Shown: positions 54,864 to 64,000 of the stretch, in pieces | Layout: each line of letters begins with the position of its first letter | Position numbering within the stretch: position 1 is the first letter of the stretch | NCBI RefSeq assembly: GCF_008107625.1 | Contig: NZ_SDKK01000005.1 | Span: forward strand, 106,324-170,323 | Direction of reading: 5' to 3' | Length of the DNA stretch: 64,000 bases | DNA from: Zoogloea oleivorans | GTDB taxonomy: Bacteria; Pseudomonadota; Gammaproteobacteria; Burkholderiales; Rhodocyclaceae | Translations under genes and position numbers: made by a program | The notes under the pieces: generated by a model | Databases searched by the model: none | What the model saw: the letters and a program-made list of their open reading frames with translations, nothing else | What the model was told of the DNA's origin: nothing

Positions 54864-55094
54864 TCATGGATGCCATTCCGAGTGACGCTGCAAACAGGCG
54901 CGAATCCGTTCAATGGTCTGCTCGACCGGCGCTCGGCGGGAAACTTCAAGTCCAAGGTCCCGGGCGATGGCATTCACTCTGGCCGGATTGAGCGGAATGC
55001 CGCCGCGATCAATGGCCTGGATGAGTATCCGGGCCCGAGCAATCTCGGAGGGGATGTTGCGCTTGAACAGTCGCAGCCGAATCCAGGTGAGCAT
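54864..55094 (-). CDS. Small conserved hypothetical protein
   Basis: A 76-residue, basic, probably helical protein: MLTWIRLRLFKRNIPSEIAR at the N-terminus and NPARVNAIARDLGLEVSRRA in the middle. It looks like a compact domain with a helix-turn-helix-like second half, but no specific family can be named. ATG 55094 is preferred to the longer open frame from 55232, which overlaps the response regulator gene. It lies 34 nt downstream of that gene on the same strand and may belong to its transcript. Confidence 0.6.
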   Translation of the reverse strand: MLTWIRLRLFKRNIPSEIARARILIQAIDRGGIPLNPARVNAIARDLGLEVSRRAPVEQTIERIRACLQRHSEWHP

Positions 55095-55128
55095 GGGGAT
55101 TTTGTTTGAGCGTTTCAACTTGCCGGCC

Positions 55129-58059
55129 TCACGTTTTTCCCACGTAGCCCAGGTGTCGCCAGCCTGATATCCAGGCGGGCAGGTCTGTCGCCGGCATCGG
55201 CCGGGCAATGCCGTAACCCTGAGCATCCTCACAGCCCATGGAGATCAGCAAGGTCGCATGCGCAGCCGTCTCGACGCCTTCGGCGATGACTGAGCGACCG
55301 AAGGCGCGGGCCAGTCCAATCACGCCGTTGATGATTGCCAGGTCGTTGGGGTCATCCAGCATGTCGCGGACAAAGCTCTGGTCGATCTTCAGGGTTGCCG
55401 CCGGCAGATGTTTGAGATGGCTGAGCGACGAGTAGCCTGTACCGAAGTCGTCCAGGGTGAAGTCCACGCCGACGGCCTGGCAGGCTTTCATTACGGCGCC
55501 AACCTTGCCCAGGTCTTCCAGGCAGGAGGTTTCCAGGACCTCGAGTTGCAAGCTCCAGGGCTGCACGTTTGGATGCTCTGCCAGCAACTGGCTGAGTCGC
55601 GTGGCGAAACAGTCCTGCTGCAATTGCCGCGCGCCGATGTTTACGCTGACCGGCACTGCCAGCCCCCTGGCGTGCCAGGAGCTCATCTGCGCCAGCGCGG
55701 TGCCGATCACCCATTCACCGATTTCAATGCTGATGGGGTGATCTTCGGTGATCGGTAAAAACTCGGCAGGGTTCAGCAGCCCGCGTTCGGGATGCTGCCA
55801 GCGGATCAGGGCCTCGGCGCCGATCACTTCGCCGGACTTCATGTTGACCTTGGGCTGGTAATACAGCAGAAACTCGTGCCGGCTCAAGGCGAGACGAATG
55901 CGCTCCAGGCTATCGTGCTGGATCTTGATGGCATTGTCCTGGGCAACATCGAACAAATGGTAGCGGTTCTTGCCAGCCTGCTTGGCGGCATACATGGCCT
56001 GGTCCGCGTGGCGCATCAGTACATCCGTATCGGAGCCGTCCTGCGGGTAGAGCGTGACACCCATGCTGGCAGAGACCTGCAGGCTTGTCTCACCGGAGAT
56101 CACGGGGTCGGAGACTGCAATCAGCATGCGCTCCAGTATCCGCTGACAATCCTCTGCCTGTTCCAGGTCGACCAGTACCGCCACAAACTCGTCGCCGCCT
56201 ATGCGCGCGAGGGTGTCGCCTTCGCGCAGTGCCGATTTCATGCGTTGCGATACGGTGATCAGCAGTTCATCGCCCACGCCATGTCCATGGGTGTCGTTCA
56301 CTTCCTTGAAGCTGTCCAGATCCAGAAACACCACCGCCAGCGAATTGTTGCGTCGCTGGCTCTGCAGCAAGGCCCGCTGCAGTCGGTCGGCCAGCAGGAC
56401 CCGGTTGGGCAGGTGGGTCAAGGCATCGTAGTGGGCAATGTGCTCCAGCCTTTGCTCGTGCTCCTTCATGGGTGTGATGTCGGAGAACAGGGCGACGAAG
56501 TGCTGTGTTTTGCCCGTGGCATCGCAGACGGCACTGATGGTCTGCATTTCGGCAAAAATCTCGCCGTTCTTGCGTCGATTCCAGACTTCGCCGTACCAGT
56601 GTTTCTTTTCGCAGAGACTCTTCCACATGGCTGCGTAGTCTTGAGGCGTGTGCCGGCCTGACTTGAGGATGCGCGGGTTCCGACCGATGACTTCCTCTTT
56701 CTGGTACCCCGTGATGCGGGTAAAGGTGTCATTGACCTCGATGATGGTGCCTTCGGCATCGGTGATCATGATGCCTTCGCGGGCATGGGTGAACACACTG
56801 GCGGCCAATTGCAGTTTCTTGTCTGCGGTTTTCCGTTCGGTAACATCCTGGGCGATGCCGAGATAGCTGACGATCTCACCCGTGGCGGAGTAAACCTCCG
56901 TCACCACCAGTGCTACGGTCAAGTGCGAGCCATCCTTGCGCACATAAGTCCATTCGTGGCGATCCTGTCCTTCGGTATCGAGCTTGGCGATGAATACGTC
57001 GAATCCGGCAACTGGGCGACCCAGCTCTGCACTTAATGCTTCACCGCGTTGCTGTACTTCGGCTGCAACATGGAGCACTGCCGGAACGGCCTTGCCGATC
57101 AGTTCATCGGCGCGATAGCCCAGCATGCGCTCGGCGCCCCGGTTGAAAATCCTGATCACTCCGTTCTTGTCGGTGAGAATGATGGAAAACTCGGAGGCGG
57201 CCGACAAGAGATCCTGGTATTGCCGGTTTGCATCTTTGATGGTTTCTTCGGCGGCCTTGCGCTTGGTGACGTCCGACTTGACGGCGACGTAATGGGTAAT
57301 CGCACCAGAGGCGTCGGTGACGGGGGCGATCAGGGATTCTTCCCAGTAGTGCTCGCCGTTCTTGCGTTTGTTGATCAGTTCTCCCTGCCAGGCCTGGCCG
57401 GCCTCCAGGTGCTGCCAGAGGTTCTGGTAGGTGTTTTGGCTGGTTTCGCCGGACTGGAGGATGCGCGGGTTTTCCCCGATGACCTCCGTCGCGTCGTAGC
57501 CCGTCATGGCGGTGAAGCCGGGATTGACGTACTGGATGGTGCCGTCCGGGTCGGTGATGACGACCGCCGCCGGGCCTTGCTCGATGGCGACGGTGAGTTT
57601 GCGCAGCATGACCTGGGTTCTGGCATGTTCCGCCACCTCGAGCGCCAGCTGATCGCGCTGGGCCATGAGTTGCCGGCGCAGTTGCTCGCGCTCAAGCAGA
57701 TTACGGATGCGCTGGCGTGCAATGCTCACCTGGATCGGCTTGGTGATGTAGTCGACGGCGCCCAGGCCAAGTCCCTGGATTTCCGATTCGATGTCGTTCA
57801 GCGCGGTGACAAAGATCACCGGAATGTCCTTGAGCCGGGTGTCTGCCTTGAGCCGTCGACAGGTCTCGAAGCCATCCATGCCCGGCATCATGACGTCGAG
57901 CAGAATCAGGTCAGGCGGCATTTCCGCGGCCAGCGCCAGTCCTTGTGCGCCCGACGTGGCGATCTGGACGTCGAACTCCTCACTCAGTGCGGCACCCAGA
58001 GTCAGCAGGTTGGCCGGGGTGTCATCGATGGCCAGGATGCGGGAGTGACGCTCGTTCAT
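55129..58059 (-). CDS. Response regulator with PAS domains, GGDEF and EAL domains
   Basis: A 976-residue c-di-GMP enzyme. The receiver domain (1-120) has [10 protein letters not shown] and the phospho-acceptor Asp in [14 protein letters not shown]. Three PAS/PAC units follow (about 140-520; [49 protein letters not shown]). GGDEF (about 540-690) reads [12 protein letters not shown] with R-E-G-D five residues earlier as inhibitory site. EAL (about 710-960) has GAEALIRW and [15 protein letters not shown], so both synthesis and breakdown of c-di-GMP are possible. ATG 58059 overlaps the kinase stop as ATGA; ATG 58077 is an alternative. It is the output gene of a three-gene operon. Confidence 0.92.
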   Translation of the reverse strand: MNERHSRILAIDDTPANLLTLGAALSEEFDVQIATSGAQGLALAAEMPPDLILLDVMMPGMDGFETCRRLKADTRLKDIPVIFVTALNDIESEIQGLGLGAVDYITKPIQVSIARQRIRNLLEREQLRRQLMAQRDQLALEVAEHARTQVMLRKLTVAIEQGPAAVVITDPDGTIQYVNPGFTAMTGYDATEVIGENPRILQSGETSQNTYQNLWQHLEAGQAWQGELINKRKNGEHYWEESLIAPVTDASGAITHYVAVKSDVTKRKAAEETIKDANRQYQDLLSAASEFSIILTDKNGVIRIFNRGAERMLGYRADELIGKAVPAVLHVAAEVQQRGEALSAELGRPVAGFDVFIAKLDTEGQDRHEWTYVRKDGSHLTVALVVTEVYSATGEIVSYLGIAQDVTERKTADKKLQLAASVFTHAREGIMITDAEGTIIEVNDTFTRITGYQKEEVIGRNPRILKSGRHTPQDYAAMWKSLCEKKHWYGEVWNRRKNGEIFAEMQTISAVCDATGKTQHFVALFSDITPMKEHEQRLEHIAHYDALTHLPNRVLLADRLQRALLQSQRRNNSLAVVFLDLDSFKEVNDTHGHGVGDELLITVSQRMKSALREGDTLARIGGDEFVAVLVDLEQAEDCQRILERMLIAVSDPVISGETSLQVSASMGVTLYPQDGSDTDVLMRHADQAMYAAKQAGKNRYHLFDVAQDNAIKIQHDSLERIRLALSRHEFLLYYQPKVNMKSGEVIGAEALIRWQHPERGLLNPAEFLPITEDHPISIEIGEWVIGTALAQMSSWHARGLAVPVSVNIGARQLQQDCFATRLSQLLAEHPNVQPWSLQLEVLETSCLEDLGKVGAVMKACQAVGVDFTLDDFGTGYSSLSHLKHLPAATLKIDQSFVRDMLDDPNDLAIINGVIGLARAFGRSVIAEGVETAAHATLLISMGCEDAQGYGIARPMPATDLPAWISGWRHLGYVGKT

Positions 58060-60725
58060 TCCGGCTTGATGCTCCATTTGCAGGTCATGGCGATGTCGAG
58101 CAGGCTTGCGTATGTCTGCTCAAAGCGCATTTCAGCCAGAGGTTTGCCGGCTTCCGTGATCCTGTCGGCGACCGCGGTATTGGCGACGAGGTGTTGCAGC
58201 TCCCTGAACTTGCCAAGGGCGTTGAACTTGTTGTGGGCAAGCAGCGGGAGTAGTTGGCCGAGCAGGGCTTCGATCTTCTCGACGTCAGGGGCCTGGCTGG
58301 CATCCGCTTGCCTGTCTGGCGCGGTCACGGTGGCTGGCTGCGGCGGAAGCCAGCGGGCGAGGAGCGCAGTCATGGCGGCCATGTCGATGGGTTTGGTCAT
58401 GAAGTCATCCATACCGCAGCGTGTCGCGCGCCGCCGGTCTTCCTCGAAGGCATCTGCGGTCAGGGCCACGATGGGCAGGTGCGCTCGGTGGTTTGCCGTT
58501 TCCCACTGGCGAATGCGCTCGGTGGCGGTATAGCCATCCATCACTGGCATCTGAATATCCATCAGCACGAGGTCGACCGCTTCGCCACGCATTACGGTCT
58601 CGAGCCCGAGCAGTCCGTTTTCTGCCACGATTACGCTCAATCCCTGCTTGCCAAGCAGGGCCGTGATGACCTTGCGATTGGTCGGATTGTCCTCGATCAC
58701 CAGAACCCTTCCCCGGAAATGCGACACATCGGCGTCAGCCTGCGTGCTGTCTGCCGCCTGCAGGGGATTGGCGAGCACAGCGGCCAGCCTGGCCGGAATG
58801 CGAAACCAGAACCGGGAGCCTTTCCCGGGCGTGCTTTCGACGCCAGCTTCCCCTTTCATGTGCACGGCCAGACTGCGCACGATCGAAAGGCCAAGCCCTG
58901 TGCCGCCGAATTGGCGGGTGGTCGAACTGTCGGCCTGAGAGAAGGGTTTGAACAGGTGTGCCTGCTTGTCGGGGGAAATGCCGATGCCGGTATCGCTCAC
59001 GGCGAATTCCAGTTGGGCCGCATCCGCGTCACGCTGTATCTCGCGGGCCTCGATGCGTATGGCACCTGCCGCCGTGAATTTGACGGCATTGCCGATGAGG
59101 TTGGCGAGCATCTGGCGCAGGCGCTGAGGGTCTCCGTAATAGCGCTGTCGCCCCGGGCCTGACCAGGTCAGTTCGAACTCAAGACCCTTGGCGCTGGCGG
59201 CATGGTTGAACAGGGTCTTGATTTCGTGAAGAATTTCGGCCGGATCGAAGGCCACGGATTCCAGTTCGAGTTTGCCGGCCTCGACTTTCGACAGATCGAG
59301 AATGTCGTTGAGCAGGGTCAGCAGGGCGTGTCCCGAGTTCAGGATGGTACGTGTGTAGTCAAGCCGCTCTGAGTCCCTGGTTTCCGGCAGCATGAGCAGT
59401 TGTGCCATGCCGAGAATGCCATTCATGGGGGTACGAATCTCATGGCTCATTGTGGCCAGGAAGGCCGATTTTGCGCGATTGGCGGACTCGGCTTCCTCCT
59501 TGGCTTCACGCAGAGAGATTTCGCCTTGCTGCAATTCCGCCATCGTTTGCATCCGGTCGAGGAAGGCACCGACCCAGCGGGAAAGGAGCCGCACGAACTC
59601 GATGTCGAAGTTGTCGAAATCGACAGCTCGCCCCGTTGTTGATGAGAAATTGAGGGTCCCGAAAATCTCTCCGCGAACCCAGATCGGAATCCCGATATAG
59701 GCAGCAAGACCGAAGTCGCGCAAGCACGGATGGCCTGCGTATTCCGACGTGGTGGCATCGGGAATGGCGAGCAGGTCACCCCTGGCCAGGGTTTCGCTGC
59801 AATAGGTGACGCCGAGGGGAAAGCTGGCGCCGTCGACGAGTGTGTCGGGGGGCGAGGCTTGCGCGACAATCCGGTATTCGTCGCCCTGGATCCGGCTGAT
59901 GATGCCGAACTCCAGTTGCAGGTGTCCGGTGGCGACTTTCAGGGCACGACGCAGGGTGGTGTCCGGTTCGAGGCCGGCGAGGGCGGTCACATCGTTGAGC
60001 AGTCGCAGGGCGGACAACTGTCGCTGGAGGCGCGTCGCGTGGATCGTCCGCGCCGCTTCTTCGGCCCGCAACTGGGACACCATGTGATTGAACGCGGCAG
60101 TGGTTTCGGCGAGTTCGTCGTTGCCGATTACCTCCAGGTCGTGGGACAGGTTGCCGCTGGCAATGGTCTGGCTGGCGTTGCGCAGCAAGAGAAGCTGGCG
60201 GGTCAGGTAAGTGCCCAGAATCGATGAGAACACTGCCACGAGCAGTATTTCAAGCAGGGAAATGGATAGGGTCCAGTTGCGGGTCTTGGTGATCAATGCC
60301 TGCAATGGCGCAACATCGATGCCGAATTGAATCCGGCCGAATTCCTGCCCCGAAACGTTCATCATCACTTCACGGTCGTAGATCCCGTCGGTGACGTTCC
60401 AGATATTGTTGTCCGGCGCAAAGGTGCCGGCTGGCAATGCCCCGCGCATGACGAGAGGACGTTGCTGCTGGTCGAGTACCCGAACGTAGGCAAGATCTCC
60501 TGTGCCGAGAATGTCCGATACGACGCTTTCCAGTGTTGCGAGATCATAGGCAATCAGCGCATCGCGCACGCTCGCGCTGAGGAGGCGGGCTGTTGTCGCT
60601 ATCCGGCGTTCGAGTTCCGCCTCGTTCGATGATTGCAATTGCCCGAGCACGCTCAGTCCGAGGATGGTCAGCAGAACCCCTTCGATCAGGGCAATGCCAA
60701 GAATCGTCTTGGTCCGAAATTTCAT
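58056..60725 (-). CDS. Membrane hybrid sensor histidine kinase (HAMP-GAF-HisKA-HATPase-REC)
   Basis: An 889-residue kinase. Two helices (about 8-28 and 165-190) flank a periplasmic domain; HAMP follows (about 190-245), then a GAF domain (about 255-400), HisKA with [19 protein letters not shown] (His near 427), HATPase ([34 protein letters not shown]) and a receiver with [13 protein letters not shown]. The C-terminal 90 residues are helical like an HPt domain but show no clear H-x-x-K-G acceptor. ATG 60725 overlaps the stop of the binding-protein gene (ATGA), so sensing and phosphorelay are coupled in translation. Confidence 0.92.
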   Translation of the reverse strand: MKFRTKTILGIALIEGVLLTILGLSVLGQLQSSNEAELERRIATTARLLSASVRDALIAYDLATLESVVSDILGTGDLAYVRVLDQQQRPLVMRGALPAGTFAPDNNIWNVTDGIYDREVMMNVSGQEFGRIQFGIDVAPLQALITKTRNWTLSISLLEILLVAVFSSILGTYLTRQLLLLRNASQTIASGNLSHDLEVIGNDELAETTAAFNHMVSQLRAEEAARTIHATRLQRQLSALRLLNDVTALAGLEPDTTLRRALKVATGHLQLEFGIISRIQGDEYRIVAQASPPDTLVDGASFPLGVTYCSETLARGDLLAIPDATTSEYAGHPCLRDFGLAAYIGIPIWVRGEIFGTLNFSSTTGRAVDFDNFDIEFVRLLSRWVGAFLDRMQTMAELQQGEISLREAKEEAESANRAKSAFLATMSHEIRTPMNGILGMAQLLMLPETRDSERLDYTRTILNSGHALLTLLNDILDLSKVEAGKLELESVAFDPAEILHEIKTLFNHAASAKGLEFELTWSGPGRQRYYGDPQRLRQMLANLIGNAVKFTAAGAIRIEAREIQRDADAAQLEFAVSDTGIGISPDKQAHLFKPFSQADSSTTRQFGGTGLGLSIVRSLAVHMKGEAGVESTPGKGSRFWFRIPARLAAVLANPLQAADSTQADADVSHFRGRVLVIEDNPTNRKVITALLGKQGLSVIVAENGLLGLETVMRGEAVDLVLMDIQMPVMDGYTATERIRQWETANHRAHLPIVALTADAFEEDRRRATRCGMDDFMTKPIDMAAMTALLARWLPPQPATVTAPDRQADASQAPDVEKIEALLGQLLPLLAHNKFNALGKFRELQHLVANTAVADRITEAGKPLAEMRFEQTYASLLDIAMTCKWSIKPE

Positions 60726-61570
60726 GGTTGCCTGCCGATGCCCTGCGCAATCTTGAGACGACGTATCTCGTCCCACTCATGGTCGGAGGCTGCTTCGATC
60801 CCCTTGAAGCTCAAGGGGGCGAGCAACTTGCGGCCCGCATCATCGTTGTCAAGGGAGTTCAGTGCTGAAAACACCCGGCTCAGGATGTCCGGGGTGATGC
60901 GGGGGTGGGCTGCGAAAGCGTGGGGGGTATAGCTCGGCGTTGTCGTCAGTACGCGCAGTTTCGACGAAACGTCGGGGTCGATCGCCTCCAGGGTGCGCTT
61001 GATGCCCCCGCCCGCTGCGAATACCCCCTGTGCTACGCCGCGATATACGGAGTCGTGGGAATTGACATAACGCGCTTCGATCGGAATTCCCTGCCTGGAG
61101 AATTCGGCCCGGGGCAGGATGCTTGCGGCAAATGCCGCTGGTGCAGGGAAGGCGACGGCCTTGCCCGACAGCTGTTTGATGTCGGAAATGGCGGCATTTT
61201 TGGCGACAACGATGATACCGACCAGGCGCCGGTCTTTTTCCTTGGCGAAGACCTTATATCCGGGTGCCCGACTGAACACCGCATAGTGATAAGGGTTCAT
61301 GTATGCAAGATCGTATTCACCACGCTTGAGCCGTTCTTCAAAAACAGGAATGTCCGGCGCTGTCCGGAACGCCAGACGAACCCCGCTGCGGGAGGCGGCT
61401 TCCTGGAGCAGGGGAATCCAGACCCTCGCGAGTTCCGTCGCCGACTGCTGCGGGACAATTCCTACGGTGATCTCCGGCTGCTCGGCCAGAGGAGACCCGG
61501 AAAAGAACAAGAGAAAGAGGATGGATAGCCAGCGTGTCTGGTGCGTGAGCGCGTTTCGCAAGGTGTCCAT
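60722..61570 (-). CDS. PhnD-like periplasmic substrate-binding protein
   Basis: A 282-residue exported binding protein of the phosphate/phosphonate-binding (PhnD, transferrin-fold) group. A signal peptide ([18 protein letters not shown]) is followed by [38 protein letters not shown] and [20 protein letters not shown], the usual ligand-cleft segments. There is no ABC permease or ATPase nearby; the next gene is a membrane kinase. I infer that it presents a ligand to the kinase's periplasmic domain. Start ATG 61570 is chosen; ATG 61597 is an alternative. The ligand is unknown. Confidence 0.88.
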   Translation of the reverse strand: MDTLRNALTHQTRWLSILFLLFFSGSPLAEQPEITVGIVPQQSATELARVWIPLLQEAASRSGVRLAFRTAPDIPVFEERLKRGEYDLAYMNPYHYAVFSRAPGYKVFAKEKDRRLVGIIVVAKNAAISDIKQLSGKAVAFPAPAAFAASILPRAEFSRQGIPIEARYVNSHDSVYRGVAQGVFAAGGGIKRTLEAIDPDVSSKLRVLTTTPSYTPHAFAAHPRITPDILSRVFSALNSLDNDDAGRKLLAPLSFKGIEAASDHEWDEIRRLKIAQGIGRQP

Positions 61571-61847
61571 GTCTTGTGCCTGATTGGTCCATCGCATGTC
61601 GTCCAGTAATCCCTGCAGGTCCCAGGTCACGTGTGGAGGGCTGTGACTCCCCGCTCTTGGTGGGCGGGCAGGGCTTGCCGGAGGCGAGTGTGTCGGGAAA
61701 TCTTACACACTTTAACCTTTGCTTAGGCTTTGTTGCAGCAGTCTTCGGCTCCGCATCGCGTCAGGGAAATCCTGCAGATTTGCCATATGCGTAAATGGCG
61801 CGCTGGCGCATCAGGCGATGCGAGGAAGGCATCAAGTCCGGACCACA
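61571..61847. other. Upstream region of the signalling operon
   Basis: Between the binding-protein start and the tRNA-Lys terminator I see no gene. GTGTG and CACAC arms surround an A/T-rich centre at about 61690-61710, and the stretch 61700-61740 has lower GC, so the operon promoter is probably here. No confident -35/-10 pair was found. Confidence 0.4.
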
Positions 61848-61885
61848 AAGCAAAAGGCCAACCCCGGAGGATTGGCCTTTTGCTT
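61848..61885 (-). terminator. Terminator of the tRNA-Lys transcript
   Basis: AAGCAAAAGGCCAA and TTGGCCTTTTGCTT form a perfect 14-bp stem around a 10-nt loop, 8 nt past the tRNA-Lys(CUU) gene. A/T-rich ends make it work in either direction. Confidence 0.85.
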
Positions 61886-61893
61886 GGTATCTT

Positions 61894-61969
61894 TGGTGGG
61901 TTGTGAGTGGCTCGAACACTCGACCTACGGATTAAGAGTCCGCTGCTCTACCAACTGAGCTAACAACCC
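61894..61969 (-). tRNA. tRNA-Lys(CUU)
   Basis: On the minus strand, GGGTTGT pairs with ACAACCC and CCA is encoded. The anticodon arm is CGGA-CTCTTAA-TCCG with anticodon CTT; the T loop is GTTCGAGC. Confidence 0.95.
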
Positions 61970-62010
61970 ATTCTTCATTCAGGAGCCGGCTTTTTTAGCC
62001 CCACCATTGC

Positions 62011-62086
62011 TGGTGGGTCGGGCGAGATTCGAACTCGCGACCAACGGATTAAAAGTCCGCTGCTCTACCGACTGAGCTACCGACCC
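62011..62086 (-). tRNA. tRNA-Lys(UUU)
   Basis: On the minus strand, GGGTCGG pairs with CCGACCC and CCA is encoded. The anticodon loop is CTTTTAA with anticodon TTT; the T loop is GTTCGAAT. It precedes tRNA-Lys(CUU) by 41 nt and both share one promoter and terminator. Confidence 0.96.
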
Positions 62087-62102
62087 CCCGGAAGAGATGC
62101 GC

Positions 62103-62130
62103 ATTATAGCCCGTCTAAAAAATCCGTCAA
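62103..62130 (-). promoter_or_regulatory. Sigma-70 promoter of the tRNA-Lys pair
   Basis: On the minus strand, TTGACG (62130-62125), a 16-nt spacer and TATAAT (62108-62103), followed by a GC-rich GCGC discriminator, as in stringently controlled stable-RNA promoters. The -35 hexamer includes the TGA stop of the transporter gene upstream. Confidence 0.85.
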
Positions 62131-63233
62131 GCGTTTCTTAGCTGAATTTTTATCGACAGGCTGGCGCCACCGAAAATGGCCAGCACGGTGAGGGCAGAAC
62201 CAAGGGATAGCGTGGACAGGCCGCTGAGCCCCTGGCCGATGGTGCAGCCCAGCGCGGTGACGCCGCCGAAGCCCATCAGTACGGCACCGACGAGGTGGCG
62301 GGCGAGGTCGGGTGCATCGCGGAAGCTTTCGATACGGAAGCTGCGGGTCTGGATGGCGGAGAGGAGTGAGCCGACGATGACCCCGGTGCTGCTGGCGATG
62401 CCGATGGTGACGATGCGGCTGGTGTCGGACCACAGCATCAGCAGGTCGAGGCTGTAGGCGTAGGGGGCGACGAAGCTGAGGGATTCCATGCGCCCGCTGT
62501 TGGTGGCGAGGAAGGCGGCCTGCAGGGTGTCCGGGTCTTCGGCGAGCCAGGCGAGCTGGCCGCTCAGGTACCAGCCGGCAACGATGCAGCCGCCGATGGC
62601 GAGACTGCCCAGCAGCGCCGCCGGGCGCCACATCTCGCGGCGCGACAGGGCGAAGAGACCGAGGCTGCCGGCGGCAACGCTGCTACAGGCGAGCCAGGCA
62701 CTGCGGCTGTCGAGCTGGAAGCGGGCGGCGAGGAGAGTGGGGATGTCCTGCGCCGTGCCGAGCTGAATGGCGATCGGGTCGAGCCAGGCGACGCGCCAGC
62801 TGCCGAAGAGTCCGCGCAGGCTCATGTAGGCCGACAGGCCGAGGAAGGCGAAGACAACCAGCGATTTGAGGTTGCCACTACCCAGTCGCACGAGTGTTTT
62901 GGCACCGCAGCCGGAAGCGAGGGTCATGCCGATGCCGAAGAGGGTGCCGCCGACGATGTGGGACAGCCAGGGCACGCGGGTGCCGGTGTAGATCGTGTTG
63001 TGGACGTCGATCAGGCCGACGACCTGCAGGCCGGTGGTGCCGATGATGGCGACGGCGATGGACAGGGCCCACATGCGCAGGCGGGTCCAGTCTTCCATGA
63101 TGAAGAGGTCGGCAATGGCGCCCATCGTGCAGAAGTTGCTGCGCTGGGCGGCAAAGCCGAAGACGGCACCAATGGCACCGGCCAGCCAGGCGATGGCCGG
63201 CAGGCTGAGGGGAAGGGAGGTGGGGGCGTCCAT
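62127..63233 (-). CDS. YeeE/YedE-family sulfur-compound transporter
   Basis: A 368-residue membrane protein with about ten helices. The family's internal repeat is seen in FAAQRSNFCTMGAIADLF, ASGCGAKTLVRLGSGNLKS and ALGCTIGQGLSGLSTLSLGS, whose conserved cysteines line the pore of the thiosulfate transporter TsuA. It probably imports thiosulfate or another reduced sulfur compound. It lies 31 nt after queC on the same strand. The stop codon falls within the tRNA-Lys promoter. The exact substrate is not shown. Confidence 0.88.
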   Translation of the reverse strand: MDAPTSLPLSLPAIAWLAGAIGAVFGFAAQRSNFCTMGAIADLFIMEDWTRLRMWALSIAVAIIGTTGLQVVGLIDVHNTIYTGTRVPWLSHIVGGTLFGIGMTLASGCGAKTLVRLGSGNLKSLVVFAFLGLSAYMSLRGLFGSWRVAWLDPIAIQLGTAQDIPTLLAARFQLDSRSAWLACSSVAAGSLGLFALSRREMWRPAALLGSLAIGGCIVAGWYLSGQLAWLAEDPDTLQAAFLATNSGRMESLSFVAPYAYSLDLLMLWSDTSRIVTIGIASSTGVIVGSLLSAIQTRSFRIESFRDAPDLARHLVGAVLMGFGGVTALGCTIGQGLSGLSTLSLGSALTVLAIFGGASLSIKIQLRNA

Positions 63234-63264
63234 CGTCGTTGGAGATGCGCTGGCGCCCGCAGGT

Positions 63265-63948
63265 TCAGCGGTAGGGGGTCGGGTCTGCCACGCCGGCAGC
63301 TTCGAAGCCGGCCCGACGCAGCCGGCAGGCGTCGCACAGGCCGCAGGCCTTGCCGTCGTCGTCGGCCTGGTAGCAGGACACGGTGAGGCTGTAATCGACG
63401 CCCAGGGCGGTGCCGCGGCGAATGATGTCGGCTTTGGAAAGGTCGATCAGCGGGGCGTGGATGTGCAGTTTGTGGCCTTCGACGCTGGCCTTGGTGGCCA
63501 GGTTGGCCATGGTTTCGAAGGCGTCGATGAAGGCTGGGCGACAGTCGGGATAGCCGGAGTAGTCGACCGCATTGACGCCCACGTAAATGTGCTCGGCGCC
63601 GAGCACTTCGGCCCAGGCCAGGGCAATCGACAGCATGATGGTGTTGCGGGCCGGCACGTAGGTGATCGGGATGCCGCCTTCGAGGCCTTCGATGGGCACG
63701 GCGAGCGATGCGTCGGTGAGGGCCGAGCCACCGAACTGGCCGAGATCCACATGGGCCACCCGGTGGGCGATGGCGCCGAGGGTGCTGGCCACGCGCTGGG
63801 CTGCGGCCAGCTCGGCAGCGTGGCGCTGACCGTATTCGACGGACAGGGCGTAGACGTCGAAGCCTTCGGCGCGGGCGATGGCGAGGCAGGTGGCGGAGTC
63901 AAGCCCGCCAGAAAGCAGGACGAGGGCGCGGGGGCGTGGAGTGTTCAT
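63265..63948 (-). CDS. queC: 7-cyano-7-deazaguanine synthase
   Basis: A 227-residue PP-loop ATPase that makes preQ0 from carboxy-deazaguanine and ammonia for queuosine in t[19 protein letters not shown] is the SGGxDS loop, FVPARN-type segment [18 protein letters not shown] binds substrate, and the zinc cysteines are in [20 protein letters not shown]. The start is ATG 63948, 52 nt before the window edge. It precedes the sulfur transporter on the same strand. Confidence 0.95.
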   Translation of the reverse strand: MNTPRPRALVLLSGGLDSATCLAIARAEGFDVYALSVEYGQRHAAELAAAQRVASTLGAIAHRVAHVDLGQFGGSALTDASLAVPIEGLEGGIPITYVPARNTIMLSIALAWAEVLGAEHIYVGVNAVDYSGYPDCRPAFIDAFETMANLATKASVEGHKLHIHAPLIDLSKADIIRRGTALGVDYSLTVSCYQADDDGKACGLCDACRLRRAGFEAAGVADPTPYR

Positions 63949-64000
63949 GGTTTCTCCGGGGAGTTCGGAAATGCGGGCGTCTGGTTGTGGCCGTTCGGGC

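Noticed and set aside
54864-55232. Longer 122-residue version of the small protein
   Set aside because: Its first 46 codons overlap the EAL-protein gene out of frame; the compact version from ATG 55094 is preferred.

Overview
The window is high-GC DNA from a facultatively denitrifying betaproteobacterium, most likely of the order Rhodocyclales (Azoarcus/Thauera/Zoogloea relatives). This is inferred from gene content and order: a napFDAGHBC periplasmic nitrate reductase operon, cytochrome c-dependent NO reductase genes (norCB, norEFQ), the aroQ-accB-accC-prmA-DUF3426-pfkB order, and an S-adenosylhomocysteine riboswitch in front of metH. I see no rRNA, CRISPR array, insertion sequence or phage gene. 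Coding density is high, many neighbouring genes overlap by 1-11 nt, and most of the window looks like core chromosome.

Layout. 1-6405: end of a surface-polysaccharide locus (two family-2 glycosyltransferases, a secreted ATP-dependent DNA ligase, then a coupled epimerase / WecA-WbpL-type transferase / WbpM-type dehydratase block). 6409-8753: apaH and, convergent to it, an ornithine-lipid pair olsB-olsA. 8853-16207 (minus): a nine-gene run (nucleotidyltransferase-like protein, TlpA-like thioredoxin, aroQ, accB, accC, prmA, DUF3426 protein, PfkB kinase, glycine-zipper lipoprotein) closed by a terminator. 16256-17602: mpl. 17760-31494: the respiratory nitrogen block, napFDAGHBC, a chemoreceptor, a hybrid kinase and norCB behind a clear FNR/NNR/DNR-type box. 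31473-39973 (minus): a tightly packed eight-gene lipid cluster containing counterparts of E. coli ynbA, ynbC, ynbD and ynbB plus a PlsC-like acyltransferase and an unknown membrane protein. 40135-44868: a small oxidoreductase-like protein, an unknown membrane protein, and riboswitch-controlled metH. 45226-46893 (minus): norE-norF-norQ. 47038-51753: a response-regulator diguanylate cyclase, a three-part cNMP-domain/acetate kinase/PduL fusion, and a bestrophin-type channel. 51825-52077: tRNA-Thr(GGU) and tRNA-Gly(GCC). 52314-55094: small membrane proteins, a membrane diguanylate cyclase, slyD and a small conserved protein. 55129-61570 (minus): a three-gene signalling operon (PhnD-like binding protein, hybrid kinase, GGDEF-EAL response regulator). 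61848-63948: two tRNA-Lys genes with promoter and terminator, a YeeE/YedE sulfur transporter and queC.

How it fits together. Nap reduces nitrate in the periplasm and NorCB removes NO; NorEFQ are accessory or maturation proteins for the NO reductase. The chemoreceptor and the many c-di-GMP and two-component proteins would link electron-acceptor status to motility or attachment. The items that most reward a second look are the cNMP-AckA-PduL fusion, the ynb-like lipid cluster, two intergenic arrays of diverged 21-bp tandem repeats (24194-24424 and 45000-45209), and the binding-protein/kinase/c-di-GMP operon. Function calls rest on motifs and gene order read by eye; no database search was run.
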